Counted from the first letter of the stretch, positions 50,884 to 60,267 are shown. The stretch: 64,000 nt of DNA from Nocardia sp. BMG51109 (GCF_000526215.1 NZ_JAFQ01000004.1:8060001-8124000); one strand, 5' to 3'. Notes: a model not told the origin generated them from the letters alone. Numbers and translations: made by a program.

Positions 50884-52383
50884 TTGAACATCGCCGATTT
50901 CCTGCACCGCCCGAATCGCGAGTCGATTGCCATTTCCGGTGCGGACGGTACGTCGACCTATGGACAATTACTCGACGACGTGGCACGCCTGTCGACCGCA
51001 TACCGTGCGATGAAACAGACTCCGGGTGATCGAATCGGCATCGTTCAGTCCGACACCGCGGCTCACATACTCACATATTTTTCGGCGGTCGCCGGAGGAT
51101 ATGTCGCCGTCTCGGTGAACCCGAAATCCACGGTGGCGGAAATGTCGCGGGCCTTCGAGGCGACCCGGCCGGGCGTCGTTGTCGCCGAGGCGGCCGCGGT
51201 GCCCCGGGTGCGCCACGCGCTGTCGCGGCTGTCCGGCCCGGTCGAGCTGATCAGCGACACACCGGCCGACGGAGTCGCCTCGATCCCGGAGATCCTGGCC
51301 GCGACCGCACCGGCGGGCGAGGCGATCGTCTCGATGTGGTCCGGCGACCCGGCCTCGATTCTGTTCACCTCGGGCAGCACCGGCCGGCCGAAGGGCGTGG
51401 TGCTCACCCACGGGAACGTCGTCTGGGCGGCGCGGGCCAAAGCGGCCCGGATGCGCCCCACCGAGCGAGACGCCGTCGCCCTGATAGCCCCGATGCATCA
51501 CGCCTACGGCCAGAACGCCGTGCTCAACGCCGCCTTCTCCGGAGGGGCTACCGTGATACTGCTGAATCCGCGCCGGCGCGGGCAGTTGGTCGCGGACCTG
51601 GCCGGTTACGAGGTCACCGCGCTGCCGAGCGTGCCCGCCGTATTCCGCCTGCTGCTCGATCTCGGAGCCGGGCGGGACCTGCTCCCCCGGCTCCGCTACG
51701 CCCTGTCGGCCGCGGCCCCGCTGCCCCGCCGGACCGCCGAGACCTGGCTGGACCGATTCGGGTTCCCGCTGCACGAGGGGTACGGGCTCACCGAGACCTC
51801 ACCGTGCGCGCTGTACAACGATCAGCGGACCTGTTCGCCCGGTTCGCTGGGCAGGCCGTACGAGGGCGTCCGCACGAGAATCGTCGACGACGCCGGGCAC
51901 GAGGTGCCGGACGGCGACATCGGCGAGCTGCTGATCTCCGGCCCGAACGTCATGCGCGGCTATTTCGAGAGTCCCGCCGACACCGCCGAGCGAATCGTGC
52001 ACGGCTGGTTGCGGACCGGAGATCAGGTACGCCGGGACGAGCACGGTGATCATTGGTTCGCGGGCCGGAAGAAGAACATCATCATCGTGTCCGGGGCCAC
52101 CGTGTATCCGGGCGAGGTGGAGTCGGTCCTGCGGGATCATCCGGCGGTGGCCGACGCGGTCGTGGTCGGCCGCCCCCACCCGGTTGTCGGCGAGACCGTC
52201 ACGGCCGTCGTCCAGCTCCGGGACTCGGCGGCGGAGGCGGGCGTGGTCTCCGAACTGCGCACGCTCTGCGACCGGCGGCTCGCCGCATACAAGCGGCCGG
52301 CCTCGATACGGATCGCCGCCATTCCGTTGCTCGCCTCGGGCAAGCCGGACCTGGAACGGCTCCGGCGGCACGGCCCGCAATAG
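50884..52383 (+). CDS. AMP-dependent acyl synthetase (4-coumarate:CoA/ACP ligase-like)
   Basis: A 499-aa ANL-superfamily enzyme that adenylates a carboxylic acid and passes it to CoA or a carrier protein. Motifs are TSGSTGRPKGVVLTHGN (about residues 162-178), EGYGLTETSP (about 300-309), GWLRTGDQ and the C-terminal Lys in LLASGKPDLERL. It starts at TTG 50884 with GGAG 7 bases upstream. Next to a tyrosine-ammonia-lyase-like gene and a free ACP, p-coumarate is a likely substrate (inference). It is convergent with the YqcI/YcgG gene, with only 6 bp between stops. Confidence 0.88.
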   Translation: MNIADFLHRPNRESIAISGADGTSTYGQLLDDVARLSTAYRAMKQTPGDRIGIVQSDTAAHILTYFSAVAGGYVAVSVNPKSTVAEMSRAFEATRPGVVVAEAAAVPRVRHALSRLSGPVELISDTPADGVASIPEILAATAPAGEAIVSMWSGDPASILFTSGSTGRPKGVVLTHGNVVWAARAKAARMRPTERDAVALIAPMHHAYGQNAVLNAAFSGGATVILLNPRRRGQLVADLAGYEVTALPSVPAVFRLLLDLGAGRDLLPRLRYALSAAAPLPRRTAETWLDRFGFPLHEGYGLTETSPCALYNDQRTCSPGSLGRPYEGVRTRIVDDAGHEVPDGDIGELLISGPNVMRGYFESPADTAERIVHGWLRTGDQVRRDEHGDHWFAGRKKNIIIVSGATVYPGEVESVLRDHPAVADAVVVGRPHPVVGETVTAVVQLRDSAAEAGVVSELRTLCDRRLAAYKRPASIRIAAIPLLASGKPDLERLRRHGPQ

Positions 52384-52389
52384 TTCCGG

Positions 52390-53121
52390 CTACCGGCTGT
52401 CCCGGTGCCGGAACGGGCAGACCGGTTCGGCGTCGTCGACGGCGTCGGACAGGAAGTACTGCCGCCACTCCCGATTGCCGGGATCGCCGTATCCGCCGAG
52501 CGCGGAGGCGGGTTCCAGATTGTCGAAGGCGCGCAGTCGCTGACGAATGACTCGCCGGGCCGTCGCACCGCGCGGCGTGTCCGCGCCGATCTCCTCGAAC
52601 ACCCATCGGGGCTGGAAGGAGATCATGAATACCGGGCTGTACCGGCTCCTGCGCGCGAGGTGCGCGGGCGTATTGCACACCACGAACAGCGGTGTGCCGC
52701 CGAAACTGAACTCCCAGGCGGGATTCTCGGTATCCCGGGGGATCTCGCCGGGCCAGGGCGCCGTGTCGCGGTCGTGCAGAAATCGCAGCACATCCCAGAA
52801 TCGGCGCCGGTAGGCGCCGAGGTCGGCGACCGGCCGCTGCGGGCCGAAGAACACGACGAGCGACGTCTCCCTGTCGATCCGCCGGTAGCCGCGCAGGTAT
52901 TCGGTGAGGATGCCGGGCAGCGCCGACCAGGTCCGCGCGTCGTCGACATCACCGACGAATCCGAACCTCAGGCTGGATTTTCGGACCGCGGAGACGGCGA
53001 AGGTGCACGGAAACGGATCCTCGCGCCCGGTGAGGGTGGCGGTGAGGTCCCCGATCACGTCGGGCCCCCAGCTCGGTAACCACCCGATCACCTGGGTGGA
53101 CAGGGTTTCGTCCGACAACAT
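52390..53121 (-). CDS. YqcI/YcgG-family protein (GntA-type heme N-oxygenase candidate)
   Basis: A 243-aa member of the YqcI/YcgG family. FPCTFAVSAVRKSSLRFGFVGDVDD (about residues 36-60), FWDVLRFLHDRDTAPWP, FSFGGTPLFVVCNTPAH and a C-terminal CPFRHRD are the conserved stretches. In guanitoxin biosynthesis the family member GntA is a heme-dependent N-hydroxylase acting on a guanidine. The gene follows an amidinotransferase gene on the same strand (33-bp gap), so oxidation of the guanidino group made by that enzyme is a good hypothesis. Function elsewhere in the family is mostly unknown. Confidence 0.82.
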   Translation of the reverse strand: MLSDETLSTQVIGWLPSWGPDVIGDLTATLTGREDPFPCTFAVSAVRKSSLRFGFVGDVDDARTWSALPGILTEYLRGYRRIDRETSLVVFFGPQRPVADLGAYRRRFWDVLRFLHDRDTAPWPGEIPRDTENPAWEFSFGGTPLFVVCNTPAHLARRSRYSPVFMISFQPRWVFEEIGADTPRGATARRVIRQRLRAFDNLEPASALGGYGDPGNREWRQYFLSDAVDDAEPVCPFRHRDSR

Positions 53122-53154
53122 TCATCACTCCCTGGGCGAGGGCGACCGGGCGGC

Positions 53155-54252
53155 TCAGCCCGCGAAGTAGTCCTCGAGTTCGCCTGTGCGGCGGATGTCC
53201 AAAGTCACGCAATGGAAGCCGCCGCCCAGGCTGCGGCCGTGGCGCCACCGGCACGGGATGGGGGTGAGACCGTACTTCTCGAGATCCCGCATCAGGGGTT
53301 CCTGGATGTCCTGCACCACGACGTGCTCCTGGTCCAGCGAGAGCACGTTCATTCCGATCGACTGCGATGCCAGCAGGGGAACCCCGTCCTGGGCGATCTC
53401 CAGCGGTCGATCGAGCCAGGTGTATCTGAGGACGTCCCAGCTCCGCATGGGGGCCGGCAGCAGATCGACGTCCACGGCATCGCGGGCGAGGAGCAGCCCC
53501 GGCCGGAGCGGCAGTATCTCTCCATCGATATGGGTGTCGGTGATCCGGGTGCGATGGACCCGATAGCGATCACCGAGGTGCCGTTCGAGCCAGGTCGCGC
53601 CCATGCGGTGGTTCTCCGACGAGACGTTGAACACCAGATCGCGGCCCACGCGCATCACCTGCGCACCGTCGAACATGATCTCGTAGAACGGGTCCCGGGA
53701 GGAATTCTCCGAGAATCCGAGCCGCTGCAGATAGCTGGTGTCGAAGTTGTGGTCCAACAGGCGCGACTTGGGCGCCACGGTCCACTTGGCACCGCGCCGG
53801 AAATACTCCGTGAACAATTCCTTGTACAGGTCGGGCTCGAAATAGCGGGCCCGCATCATCGGCGCGGTCTCGATGATCTCGTCGCCGATCACCAGGAAGA
53901 TGTCGCGGCTCATCAGCGCGTGCCCCATCGGCGATTTCCAGTGCGGCGCCTGGACGATGGGGACGCGGTCGGAGCACTCCGGACGCCGGACCGTCACCCC
54001 GAAATCGGTGAGTATGCCGATCAGTTCGGCGACGTCCTCGAGACACTCCTCCTTCATGCGGTTCGAAGGACGTATCCTCCGCATATCGCCGGTATCGTTC
54101 ATCGTCGACCGGTTCAGGTGAAAGAAGATCCGGAACGACCGATCGTCGTGATAATCGAGGTGATACGGCGTACCGACGATGATCTCCTCGAGCGGGTCCC
54201 ACTCGGTGTGGGTACGCACCGGACTCTCCGTCTCCGGCAACCCTGTGTCCAC
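53155..54252 (-). CDS. Glycine/inosamine-type amidinotransferase
   Basis: A 365-aa enzyme of the arginine:glycine/scyllo-inosamine amidinotransferase family, which moves an amidino group from arginine to an amine to make a guanidine. The catalytic Cys is in GGGFHCVTLDI (about residues 345-355), the His in DTHIDGEILPLRPG (about 236-249), and SRDIFLVIGDEIIE (about 114-127) gives the Asp region. FNVSSENHRMGATWLERHL is conserved. The acceptor amine might be an amino sugar or a polyamine. It lies 6 bp from the ACP gene and upstream of the YqcI/YcgG gene, probably one operon. Confidence 0.93.
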   Translation of the reverse strand: MDTGLPETESPVRTHTEWDPLEEIIVGTPYHLDYHDDRSFRIFFHLNRSTMNDTGDMRRIRPSNRMKEECLEDVAELIGILTDFGVTVRRPECSDRVPIVQAPHWKSPMGHALMSRDIFLVIGDEIIETAPMMRARYFEPDLYKELFTEYFRRGAKWTVAPKSRLLDHNFDTSYLQRLGFSENSSRDPFYEIMFDGAQVMRVGRDLVFNVSSENHRMGATWLERHLGDRYRVHRTRITDTHIDGEILPLRPGLLLARDAVDVDLLPAPMRSWDVLRYTWLDRPLEIAQDGVPLLASQSIGMNVLSLDQEHVVVQDIQEPLMRDLEKYGLTPIPCRWRHGRSLGGGFHCVTLDIRRTGELEDYFAG

Positions 54253-54258
54253 GGTATA

Positions 54259-54570
54259 TCAGCCTCCCTCGGCCGCTGGGGCGGCCACCGGAGCCGGGGC
54301 CGCGGCCCTCGTGTCGACGAATGCCACCAGATTCCCCAGGGTCATTCCGCCGATTTCGAACATCTCTTCCTCGTCGATCTCCACGCCGAACTCCTCCTCG
54401 ACATCCAAGGCGAGCTCCACCACCATCAGAGAATCCATCCCGAGGCCGCCCTCCCCTATTCGGGTCTCCAGTCCGGGTGGCTCGTCGGCCGGCCATTCCA
54501 GCCCATCGAGAATGATGGTCACCAGCTTGTCCACGGTGGAAACATTGTTTGTCTTCGTCTGCGATTCCAA
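54259..54570 (-). CDS. Free-standing acyl carrier protein
   Basis: A 103-aa acidic carrier protein with attachment Ser47 in GGLGMDSLMVVELALDVEEEFGVEI (key part GMDSLMVV). The N-terminal 12 residues and the Ala/Pro-rich C-terminal 15 are extensions beyond the usual 80-residue fold. It differs clearly from the carrier domain fused to the C39 exporter, so the locus has two carriers. Likely partners are the acyl-AMP ligase (coumaroyl loading) or the amino acid:carrier ligase. It is the first gene of a three-gene minus-strand operon with the amidinotransferase and YqcI/YcgG genes. Confidence 0.93.
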   Translation of the reverse strand: MESQTKTNNVSTVDKLVTIILDGLEWPADEPPGLETRIGEGGLGMDSLMVVELALDVEEEFGVEIDEEEMFEIGGMTLGNLVAFVDTRAAAPAPVAAPAAEGG

Positions 54571-54658
54571 AGGAAACTCCTCCCGGATCGGGGCCGTATC
54601 GAATCATGACGCACCCGCGCGGACGAGCAAATTCGATCGCGACGCCCGGGCCGACCGG

Positions 54659-54685
54659 TCCAACCTCGGAAATTCCGAGGTTGGA
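54659..54685 (-). terminator. Strong hairpin after the carbamoyltransferase gene
   Basis: TCCAACCTCGG (54659-54669) and CCGAGGTTGGA (54675-54685) form a perfect 11-bp stem around a 5-base A/T loop, 13 bases after the carbamoyltransferase stop and about 90 bp before the ACP start. It probably ends the upstream unit and separates the two minus-strand operons. No T-run follows. Confidence 0.7.
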
Positions 54686-54697
54686 CAGAAACTCCGC

Positions 54698-56314
54698 TCA
54701 GCGCCTGGTAACGAAGAAGTCCTCGACGACGAGGCAGTCGATATCGCTGCCCAGGAAGCATTCGATCGCCTCGCCGGGGGTTTCGACAATCGGTTCATTG
54801 TCGTTGAACGAGGTGTTCAGCAGGCCGGGGACGCCGGTCAGCGCCTCGAATCTGCTGATCAGCTCGTGAAATCGGGGGTTCGTCCGCTCGGTCACCGTCT
54901 GGTACCTGGCGCTGCCGTCGATATGCGTGGCGGCGGCGAAATCGCGCCGGGCACTTTCTCGAACGGTGCCGTTGACGCACATGAATCCGGACGGCGCGGC
55001 GGTATCGAGCACCTCGGCCTGCCGGGCTCCCAGAATCGCGGGGGCGAACGGCCGGAAACCCTCGCGATGCTTGACGACGGAGTTGATCCGGTCCTTCATC
55101 CCGGGCCGGCCGGGGTCCGCCAGAATGCTGCGATTCCCCAGGGCGCGCGGGCCGAACTCCGACCGCCCCTGGAACCAGCCGACGATGCCGCCGTCCGCCA
55201 GCACGGCGGCCGCCCGGGCACAGACGTCCCCGCCCTCCGTCCACGCCACCGCGGCCGAAACCCGCAGCGCGGCCAGGATTTCCGCACGAGGGTAGGACCG
55301 GCCCAGATAGACCGGTTCCTCGCCGCAGGGCAGCTCCCCGGTGTGGCGGTGGTAGGCGTACAGGGCGGCCCCGATGGCGGTTCCGCTGTCGCCCGTCGCA
55401 CCGTGCACGTAGAAGTCCCGGAACGGTCCTTCCTCGCGAATCCGCCGATTGGCCACCGAATTCAGGAAGACGCCGCCGCCGACCGCGAGCGCGTCCCGGC
55501 CGGTGCGGCGGTGCAGATCGTGCACACGCCGCAGCAACGCCTCCTCCAGGACGGCCTGCATCCCTCGGGCCACGTCCGCCCGCGGCTTCCAGCCCTGTTC
55601 ACCGGCCAGCTCGACGGCGATCAGCTCCGCCAGCTCGCCGCGGGCGGCCGCATCGAAACGCACCCGGCCGGCCGGATCGCTTCCGGTGATCCGCCGCATG
55701 TCCGCGACCAGCCGCTCGGAACCGTAGGGCGCCAGCCCCATGGTCTTTCCCGCGTCGTGCAGGCCGAAGCCGATGCTCTCGGTCACGAAGGAGTACAGCT
55801 CGCCGAGCGAATGCTCGACGAAGTCGAAGTTCTTCCAGCTGAACGGGCGATCGGCGGACCGGCGGCGCACCCGGTTGGTCTCCCGGTGGACCGGCCGCGG
55901 CACCCGGTCGTCGCCGGTGACGAAGTAGGACACCGTCTCCGCGTGCCCGTCGCGCATCGAGCCGAATCCGTCGACGACCAGAATCGCCTGCACGGCACGG
56001 GGCGACGTGTAGCTGACCAGGGCGGCGTGGCTGAGGTGGTGGTTGACCGGCACGACCGCGGGCAGGCCTCGCAGCGCGCCGCGGTACACCAGGTCGTTGG
56101 CGACCACGAGATCGACGTCGTCGAGGGTCGCGCCGATCTCGCGCAGGCAGTAGTCGACCGAACGCAACCGCATCCGCGGGACCCGCAGGCGCTCGAGGGA
56201 GTGGTGCTTGATCCGCGACAGGCGTTCCTCCTCGACCGCGAACGACACCTTCCCGTCGACGACGACGCAGGCGCCGAAGTCGTGCGTCGAGCCGCCGATG
56301 CCGAGAACGATCAC
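54698..56314 (-). CDS. Carbamoyltransferase (TobZ/NovN/CmcH family)
   Basis: A 538-aa enzyme that makes carbamoyl-AMP from carbamoyl phosphate and ATP and transfers the carbamoyl group to a hydroxyl or amine. The Kae1-like N-terminal domain has VLGIGGSTHDFGACVV, VNHHLSHAALVSYTSP (metal His pair, about residues 98-113), DAGKTMGLAPYG and AVGGGVFLNSVANRRI; the YrdC-like C-terminal domain has WFQGRSEFGPRALGNRSILADP. The GTG at 56314 overlaps the MIO-enzyme stop (GTGA). The acceptor is probably an amino sugar, giving a ureido or carbamate group. Confidence 0.94.
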   Translation of the reverse strand: MIVLGIGGSTHDFGACVVVDGKVSFAVEEERLSRIKHHSLERLRVPRMRLRSVDYCLREIGATLDDVDLVVANDLVYRGALRGLPAVVPVNHHLSHAALVSYTSPRAVQAILVVDGFGSMRDGHAETVSYFVTGDDRVPRPVHRETNRVRRRSADRPFSWKNFDFVEHSLGELYSFVTESIGFGLHDAGKTMGLAPYGSERLVADMRRITGSDPAGRVRFDAAARGELAELIAVELAGEQGWKPRADVARGMQAVLEEALLRRVHDLHRRTGRDALAVGGGVFLNSVANRRIREEGPFRDFYVHGATGDSGTAIGAALYAYHRHTGELPCGEEPVYLGRSYPRAEILAALRVSAAVAWTEGGDVCARAAAVLADGGIVGWFQGRSEFGPRALGNRSILADPGRPGMKDRINSVVKHREGFRPFAPAILGARQAEVLDTAAPSGFMCVNGTVRESARRDFAAATHIDGSARYQTVTERTNPRFHELISRFEALTGVPGLLNTSFNDNEPIVETPGEAIECFLGSDIDCLVVEDFFVTRR

Positions 56315-57831
56315 GGCTCGCTCCCCACCGCTCGATCGTCGAGCGCGTGGTCCCCGTCCCGGAACCGCCCCCGTGCCTCCCGCCGCAGGATCGCCGAGAG
56401 CGCGCGCACCTCGGCGGCCAGCGGCCGATCGGCGACCAGCAGCGGTGTCGCGTCCAGCAACTCCGCGAACCACGGGCGGCCGGCGACCGGTCGCTGTCCC
56501 CCGGCATGGGCCAGCTGGGCGACGCCCAGGGCCAGCGAGCCCAGCACCAGGTCCGCGTGGCGCACCTGGCGAGCCGCCCGCAACGCGCCCATCAGGGCCA
56601 TCGGCACGACGTCCTGGTTGTCGAGGTTGGTCGGCACCGGAGTGGTCGTCGCGGGCGCCGAGAGCTGCCGGATCTCGGCGAGCAGAGCGGTCGCGGCGAT
56701 CTGCACTCCGGCCAGTCCGCTCGTCGCGCCCGGCCGGCCCGCGAGCAGCGGGGGCAGTCCGCCGTTGCTCGCCGGATGCAGGACCACGGCGAGCTGACGC
56801 TCGGCCAGGAAGGCGAGCTGGTGCACCAGGGTGGCGTGCTGATCGGAGACCAGTCCGGCCGTGATCGCGTAGAAATTGCCGGCGTGGTAGATGCCGTGCT
56901 CGCTGATGACGGGGTTGTCCGAACAGCCGGCGCGCTCCCGCGCCAGCAGCGCGGCGAACGCGTCGTGGAAGTCGAGGACCGTTCCGATGATCTGTGGCGC
57001 GCACCGCAGCGAGTACGGCTCCTGTAGTCGCCGTGCCGATCTCGCCTCGCGCGGCTGGGCGATCTGGGCCCGGATCCACCGCGCGGCCACGGCGTGCCCC
57101 GGCGAACCGCCGCGGGCCACACCCACCTCGTCGTGATACGCCTCGGCGTTCACCCGCAGCAGATCGGCGATCACGCCGGTGAGCGTCGCGGCGATCCAGC
57201 ACTGCTCCCGGAGCCGGGCCTGGTTGCCCAGGGCGGCGGCCAGGCTCGCACTCGTGCCGTTGACGAATGCCAGTCCGTCGCGGGACCTCCAGGTAAGGGG
57301 CTCCAGTCCGAGCTGACGCAGCCGGCGGTCCGCCGGAACCCGCACCGGGGTGCCCCCGTCGAGGTCCCAGGCCAGGCCGTTGCCCGACATCGCGCTCGCC
57401 GCGTGTGCCAGCGGGATCAGGTCCCCGCTCGCGCTCACGCTTCCCGTCGCCGGGACCACCGGGAGGAATCCGGCGCGCAGCACCTCGGCGATTTCTTCCC
57501 AGCGTTCCGGATCTATGCCGGAGTATCCGCGTGTCATTCCGCTCAGCCGCAGCTCGAGCATCAACCGCGTCGTCTCGATATCGAGATCCTCGCCCTGCCC
57601 GGCCGACAGATGGTCGATCAGACCCAGACCGTGCCGGCCGGCATCCGGGTCGGCATCGAACTCGGCCAGCGGGCCGAAGCCCCGGGAAACGCCGTAAATC
57701 GGCGCTTGGGCATCGATCTCGGCGGACAGGACTTCGAAACTGCGCTTCATGCGTTCGCGCGCTGTATCGTCCGGTCGGTAATACACCGACCGTTGGTGGG
57801 ATACCGATTCATTCATTTCATGTGCAACCAT
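56311..57831 (-). CDS. MIO-type aromatic amino acid ammonia-lyase/aminomutase (tyrosine ammonia-lyase-like)
   Basis: A 506-aa enzyme of the HAL/PAL/TAL family. The cofactor triad Ala-Ser-Gly lies in ATGSVSASGDLIPLAHA (about residues 128-144), the catalytic Tyr in IYGVSRGFGPL (about 45-55), and NGTSASLAAALG follows. The substrate-selectivity segment reads DHLSAG, with the His-Leu pair that marks tyrosine preference in bacterial TAL (HHLASG-like) rather than Phe-Leu of PAL. So p-coumarate formation from Tyr is favoured, although 2,3-aminomutase activity cannot be excluded. ATG 57831 is taken as start; TTG 57840 and ATG 57816 are alternatives. It is divergent from the sugar-nucleotide gene across about 50 bp. 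Confidence 0.9.
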   Translation of the reverse strand: MVAHEMNESVSHQRSVYYRPDDTARERMKRSFEVLSAEIDAQAPIYGVSRGFGPLAEFDADPDAGRHGLGLIDHLSAGQGEDLDIETTRLMLELRLSGMTRGYSGIDPERWEEIAEVLRAGFLPVVPATGSVSASGDLIPLAHAASAMSGNGLAWDLDGGTPVRVPADRRLRQLGLEPLTWRSRDGLAFVNGTSASLAAALGNQARLREQCWIAATLTGVIADLLRVNAEAYHDEVGVARGGSPGHAVAARWIRAQIAQPREARSARRLQEPYSLRCAPQIIGTVLDFHDAFAALLARERAGCSDNPVISEHGIYHAGNFYAITAGLVSDQHATLVHQLAFLAERQLAVVLHPASNGGLPPLLAGRPGATSGLAGVQIAATALLAEIRQLSAPATTTPVPTNLDNQDVVPMALMGALRAARQVRHADLVLGSLALGVAQLAHAGGQRPVAGRPWFAELLDATPLLVADRPLAAEVRALSAILRREARGRFRDGDHALDDRAVGSEP

Positions 57832-57881
57832 GTCGTTCAATGTGCACGGCTGGATAAAATGTAGTCAAGGATGCGATTCTG

Positions 57882-58892
57882 ATGACCGTGAATTACGTTC
57901 CCGAAATGATTCCGAACGGTCACGGGAAATACTTGACTCGTATCGGTTCCCCCTCCTCCGATGTCGATACCCTGGCGGGCAGGCGTGTGCTCGTGACCGG
58001 CGCCGGCGGATCGATCGGCTCGGCCTTCTGCCGGGCCGCCGCGGCGACGCCCGCCGCCGCGCTCGTCATGCTCGACCGGGACGACTCGGCGCTGCATGCG
58101 CTGCGGCTACGCCTCGCCGAGCCGGGGAGCGTGCCCGCGCTCGGCTACTATCTGCGCGACGTCTGCGACGCCGAGGCGCTCGCCGAGGTATTTCGCCGGG
58201 AACGCCCGGAAATAGTGGTGCACGCCGCGGCGCTCAAACATGTCCCGCTCCTCGAGGAACACCCCTCCGAGGCATACCGGGTCAATGTCATCGGCACCCG
58301 GACGGTCTTGTCGGTCGCCGCGATGTGCGATACGAAAGTCTTCGTGAACGTGTCGACCGACAAGGCGTCCAACCCGACGTCGGTGCTCGGTATCACGAAA
58401 CGCCTGGGCGAACGTCTGACATCCCATTTCGCCACCGCATACGACCGGCGATTCGTCAATGTCAGATTCGGCAACGTGCTGGGCAGCCGCGGCTCGTTTC
58501 TCCCGGATTTTCTCGAGAAGATCCGGGACAACAAGCCCCTGCGGGTGACCCACGAGGAAGTCACCCGATATCTCATGAGTACCGATGATGCGGTCGAACT
58601 GATCATGCTCGCGGCCCGGCACGGCCGCAGCGGTGAAACGCTGCTGACCGATATGGGAAAACAGGTCCGCATCATCGATGTCGCGCGCTCCCTGATCGAC
58701 GACGCGGGAACGGACCTGCCCGTCGAGATCGTCGGCCTGCGGCCGGGAGAAAAACTGCACGAGGACTACCTCGACGACTCGGAGTCCCCGGTGCGCGACC
58801 CGGCCACGGCGGGCCTCGTCCGGGTGCAGGTCGAACCCCTCGACCCCGCATCGGTGCGGTTCGAAGACTTCCTTCCCTCGATCGATCACTGA
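57882..58892 (+). CDS. NDP-HexNAc dehydratase/epimerase (FlaA1/CapD-type polysaccharide biosynthesis protein)
   Basis: A 336-aa soluble extended SDR of the polysaccharide biosynthesis protein group. The NAD motif is VLVTGAGGSIGSAFCRAA (about residues 36-53); VVHAAALKHVPLLEEHPSEAYRVNVIGT (key part AALKHVPLLE) and NVSTDKASNPTSVLGITKRLGE are family signatures, and FGNVLGSRGSFLPDF follows. These enzymes act on UDP-GlcNAc (4,6-dehydration with or without 5-epimerisation, or 4-epimerisation). ATG 57882 follows AAGGATG at 8 bases. It probably makes a keto-sugar for the DegT aminotransferases. Confidence 0.88.
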   Translation: MTVNYVPEMIPNGHGKYLTRIGSPSSDVDTLAGRRVLVTGAGGSIGSAFCRAAAATPAAALVMLDRDDSALHALRLRLAEPGSVPALGYYLRDVCDAEALAEVFRRERPEIVVHAAALKHVPLLEEHPSEAYRVNVIGTRTVLSVAAMCDTKVFVNVSTDKASNPTSVLGITKRLGERLTSHFATAYDRRFVNVRFGNVLGSRGSFLPDFLEKIRDNKPLRVTHEEVTRYLMSTDDAVELIMLAARHGRSGETLLTDMGKQVRIIDVARSLIDDAGTDLPVEIVGLRPGEKLHEDYLDDSESPVRDPATAGLVRVQVEPLDPASVRFEDFLPSIDH

Positions 58893-58905
58893 AAGGCCGG
58901 AAACG

Positions 58906-60267
58906 ATGACCGTCCGGATCGGCATTCACTTCCTCAGACACCGCCTCCTGCGCGCCGCCGAGAAGTACGGCGGGCAGGCGGCATACAGCAGCGTGTTCCG
59001 CTGCTCCCGGGGCTTCGACGCGATCGGCGCGGCGCCGACGGGCCGGGACGGGGGCGAGGACACCACCTTCGAAGACACCGCCCTCGAGGACACCGCCTTC
59101 GAGATCTGGGACGAGCACGAGACCGCGGACGAATTCGTCGGCCGGGTCGACGTGCTGGTGGGCATCCCGGACATCCGGTTGATGAACGCCCGGGCCCGCG
59201 CCCGGCATCGGCCGCCGTATCTCGCGCTCGTGATGGGCGACGCGACCCGGGCGGTGCCCTGGCGCGCCGCGTTCATGCGGCAGTTCCAGTCCAACGACAC
59301 GCTCGTGTGCAGTTGCTCCGCCGACCGCGACATCCTGCGGATGTTCCTCGATACGCCGTGGCAGTCCAGCGTCGACGTGGCACCCATGCCGACGGAGCTG
59401 GAGGGAATCGCGCCGACGGGACAGGCGCCCACCGTGGTGGCCGAGGCGTTGGCGGGCGTCGATCCGCGGCGTCCGATCATTCTGAGCGCCGAGCGGATGA
59501 ACTCGGAGAAGGGCATCCATCACGTCATCCCGCTGGTCGCCTACCTCCGTGATCACGGCCACGACCCGATGGTGGTCTTTCTCAACGGCGGCGCCGACGC
59601 GGCGAAGACGGCGTACCAGGCCGAGCTGGAGGCGCAGCTCGCGGCGACCCGGCTGACCGATTCCGCGGTATTCCTGCCGTTCCTGCCGACCCACGAGGTC
59701 GCGGCGGCGTATGCCAGGGCGGCCCTGGTCACGTCGGCATCCACCATCTACGACAACAACTTCGGCTACATCCCGATCGAGGCTCAGGCCACGAGTACCC
59801 CGCCGATCGTCACCGACTGGGGTGGTTACCGCGACAGCGTGCTGGACGGGAAGACCGGCCTCTTCATGCCGACCACGTTGCAGACCGACGGGTCCGTGCG
59901 CGTCGACTGGCTGCCGGCGGCCCGTGCCGCGGCCGACGTGCTCTCCGACCCGGAGCGGTACGACCGGATGGCGCGGGCGGGCCGGCAACATGTCCAGGAC
60001 CGGTTCTCGATCCAGGCGGCGCGCCGCATCTATTCCGAACTCGCCGTCACCGCTCTGGAGCGAAATATCGACGCGGCGCCACCGTGGCGGATCAACGAGC
60101 TCGGGCAGACCGCGATCGACGTCGGCTGGACCGACCAGACGGACACCCCGGACCGAACCGGCCGCCGGGCGTGGCGAGCGTCGCACCACAGTGCCGACCA
60201 CGCCGCCCTGCACCAGCTGATCTACGGCAAATACGCGACCTGCTCGGAAGGATCGGATCCGCCGTGA
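58906..60267 (+). CDS. GT-B glycosyltransferase, GT4-like (1)
   Basis: A 453-aa glycosyltransferase with GT-B fold. RPIILSAERMNSEKGIHHVIPLV (about residues 187-209) is the usual GT4 C-domain start, VVFLNGGADAAK and FLPFLPTHEVAAAYARAALVTSAS follow, and FGYIPIEAQATSTPPIVTDWGGYRDSV (about 285-311) is the E-x7-E-type donor site. Residues 50-66 contain a short repeat (FEDTALEDTAFE). It begins 13 bp after the epimerase stop, behind GAAAGGCCGG. It would add an amino sugar to the growing glycoside. Confidence 0.86.
   Translation: MTVRIGIHFLRHRLLRAAEKYGGQAAYSSVFRCSRGFDAIGAAPTGRDGGEDTTFEDTALEDTAFEIWDEHETADEFVGRVDVLVGIPDIRLMNARARARHRPPYLALVMGDATRAVPWRAAFMRQFQSNDTLVCSCSADRDILRMFLDTPWQSSVDVAPMPTELEGIAPTGQAPTVVAEALAGVDPRRPIILSAERMNSEKGIHHVIPLVAYLRDHGHDPMVVFLNGGADAAKTAYQAELEAQLAATRLTDSAVFLPFLPTHEVAAAYARAALVTSASTIYDNNFGYIPIEAQATSTPPIVTDWGGYRDSVLDGKTGLFMPTTLQTDGSVRVDWLPAARAAADVLSDPERYDRMARAGRQHVQDRFSIQAARRIYSELAVTALERNIDAAPPWRINELGQTAIDVGWTDQTDTPDRTGRRAWRASHHSADHAALHQLIYGKYATCSEGSDPP

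Noticed and set aside
54179..56797. Long plus-strand open frame (872 codons) opposite the ACP, carbamoyltransferase and MIO genes
   Set aside because: The minus-strand genes carry clear family motifs throughout. The plus-strand translation has no domain and biased composition.
59065..59105. Short in-frame repeat (FEDTALEDTAFE) in glycosyltransferase 1
   Set aside because: Probably local slippage in a surface loop; no functional meaning can be supported.
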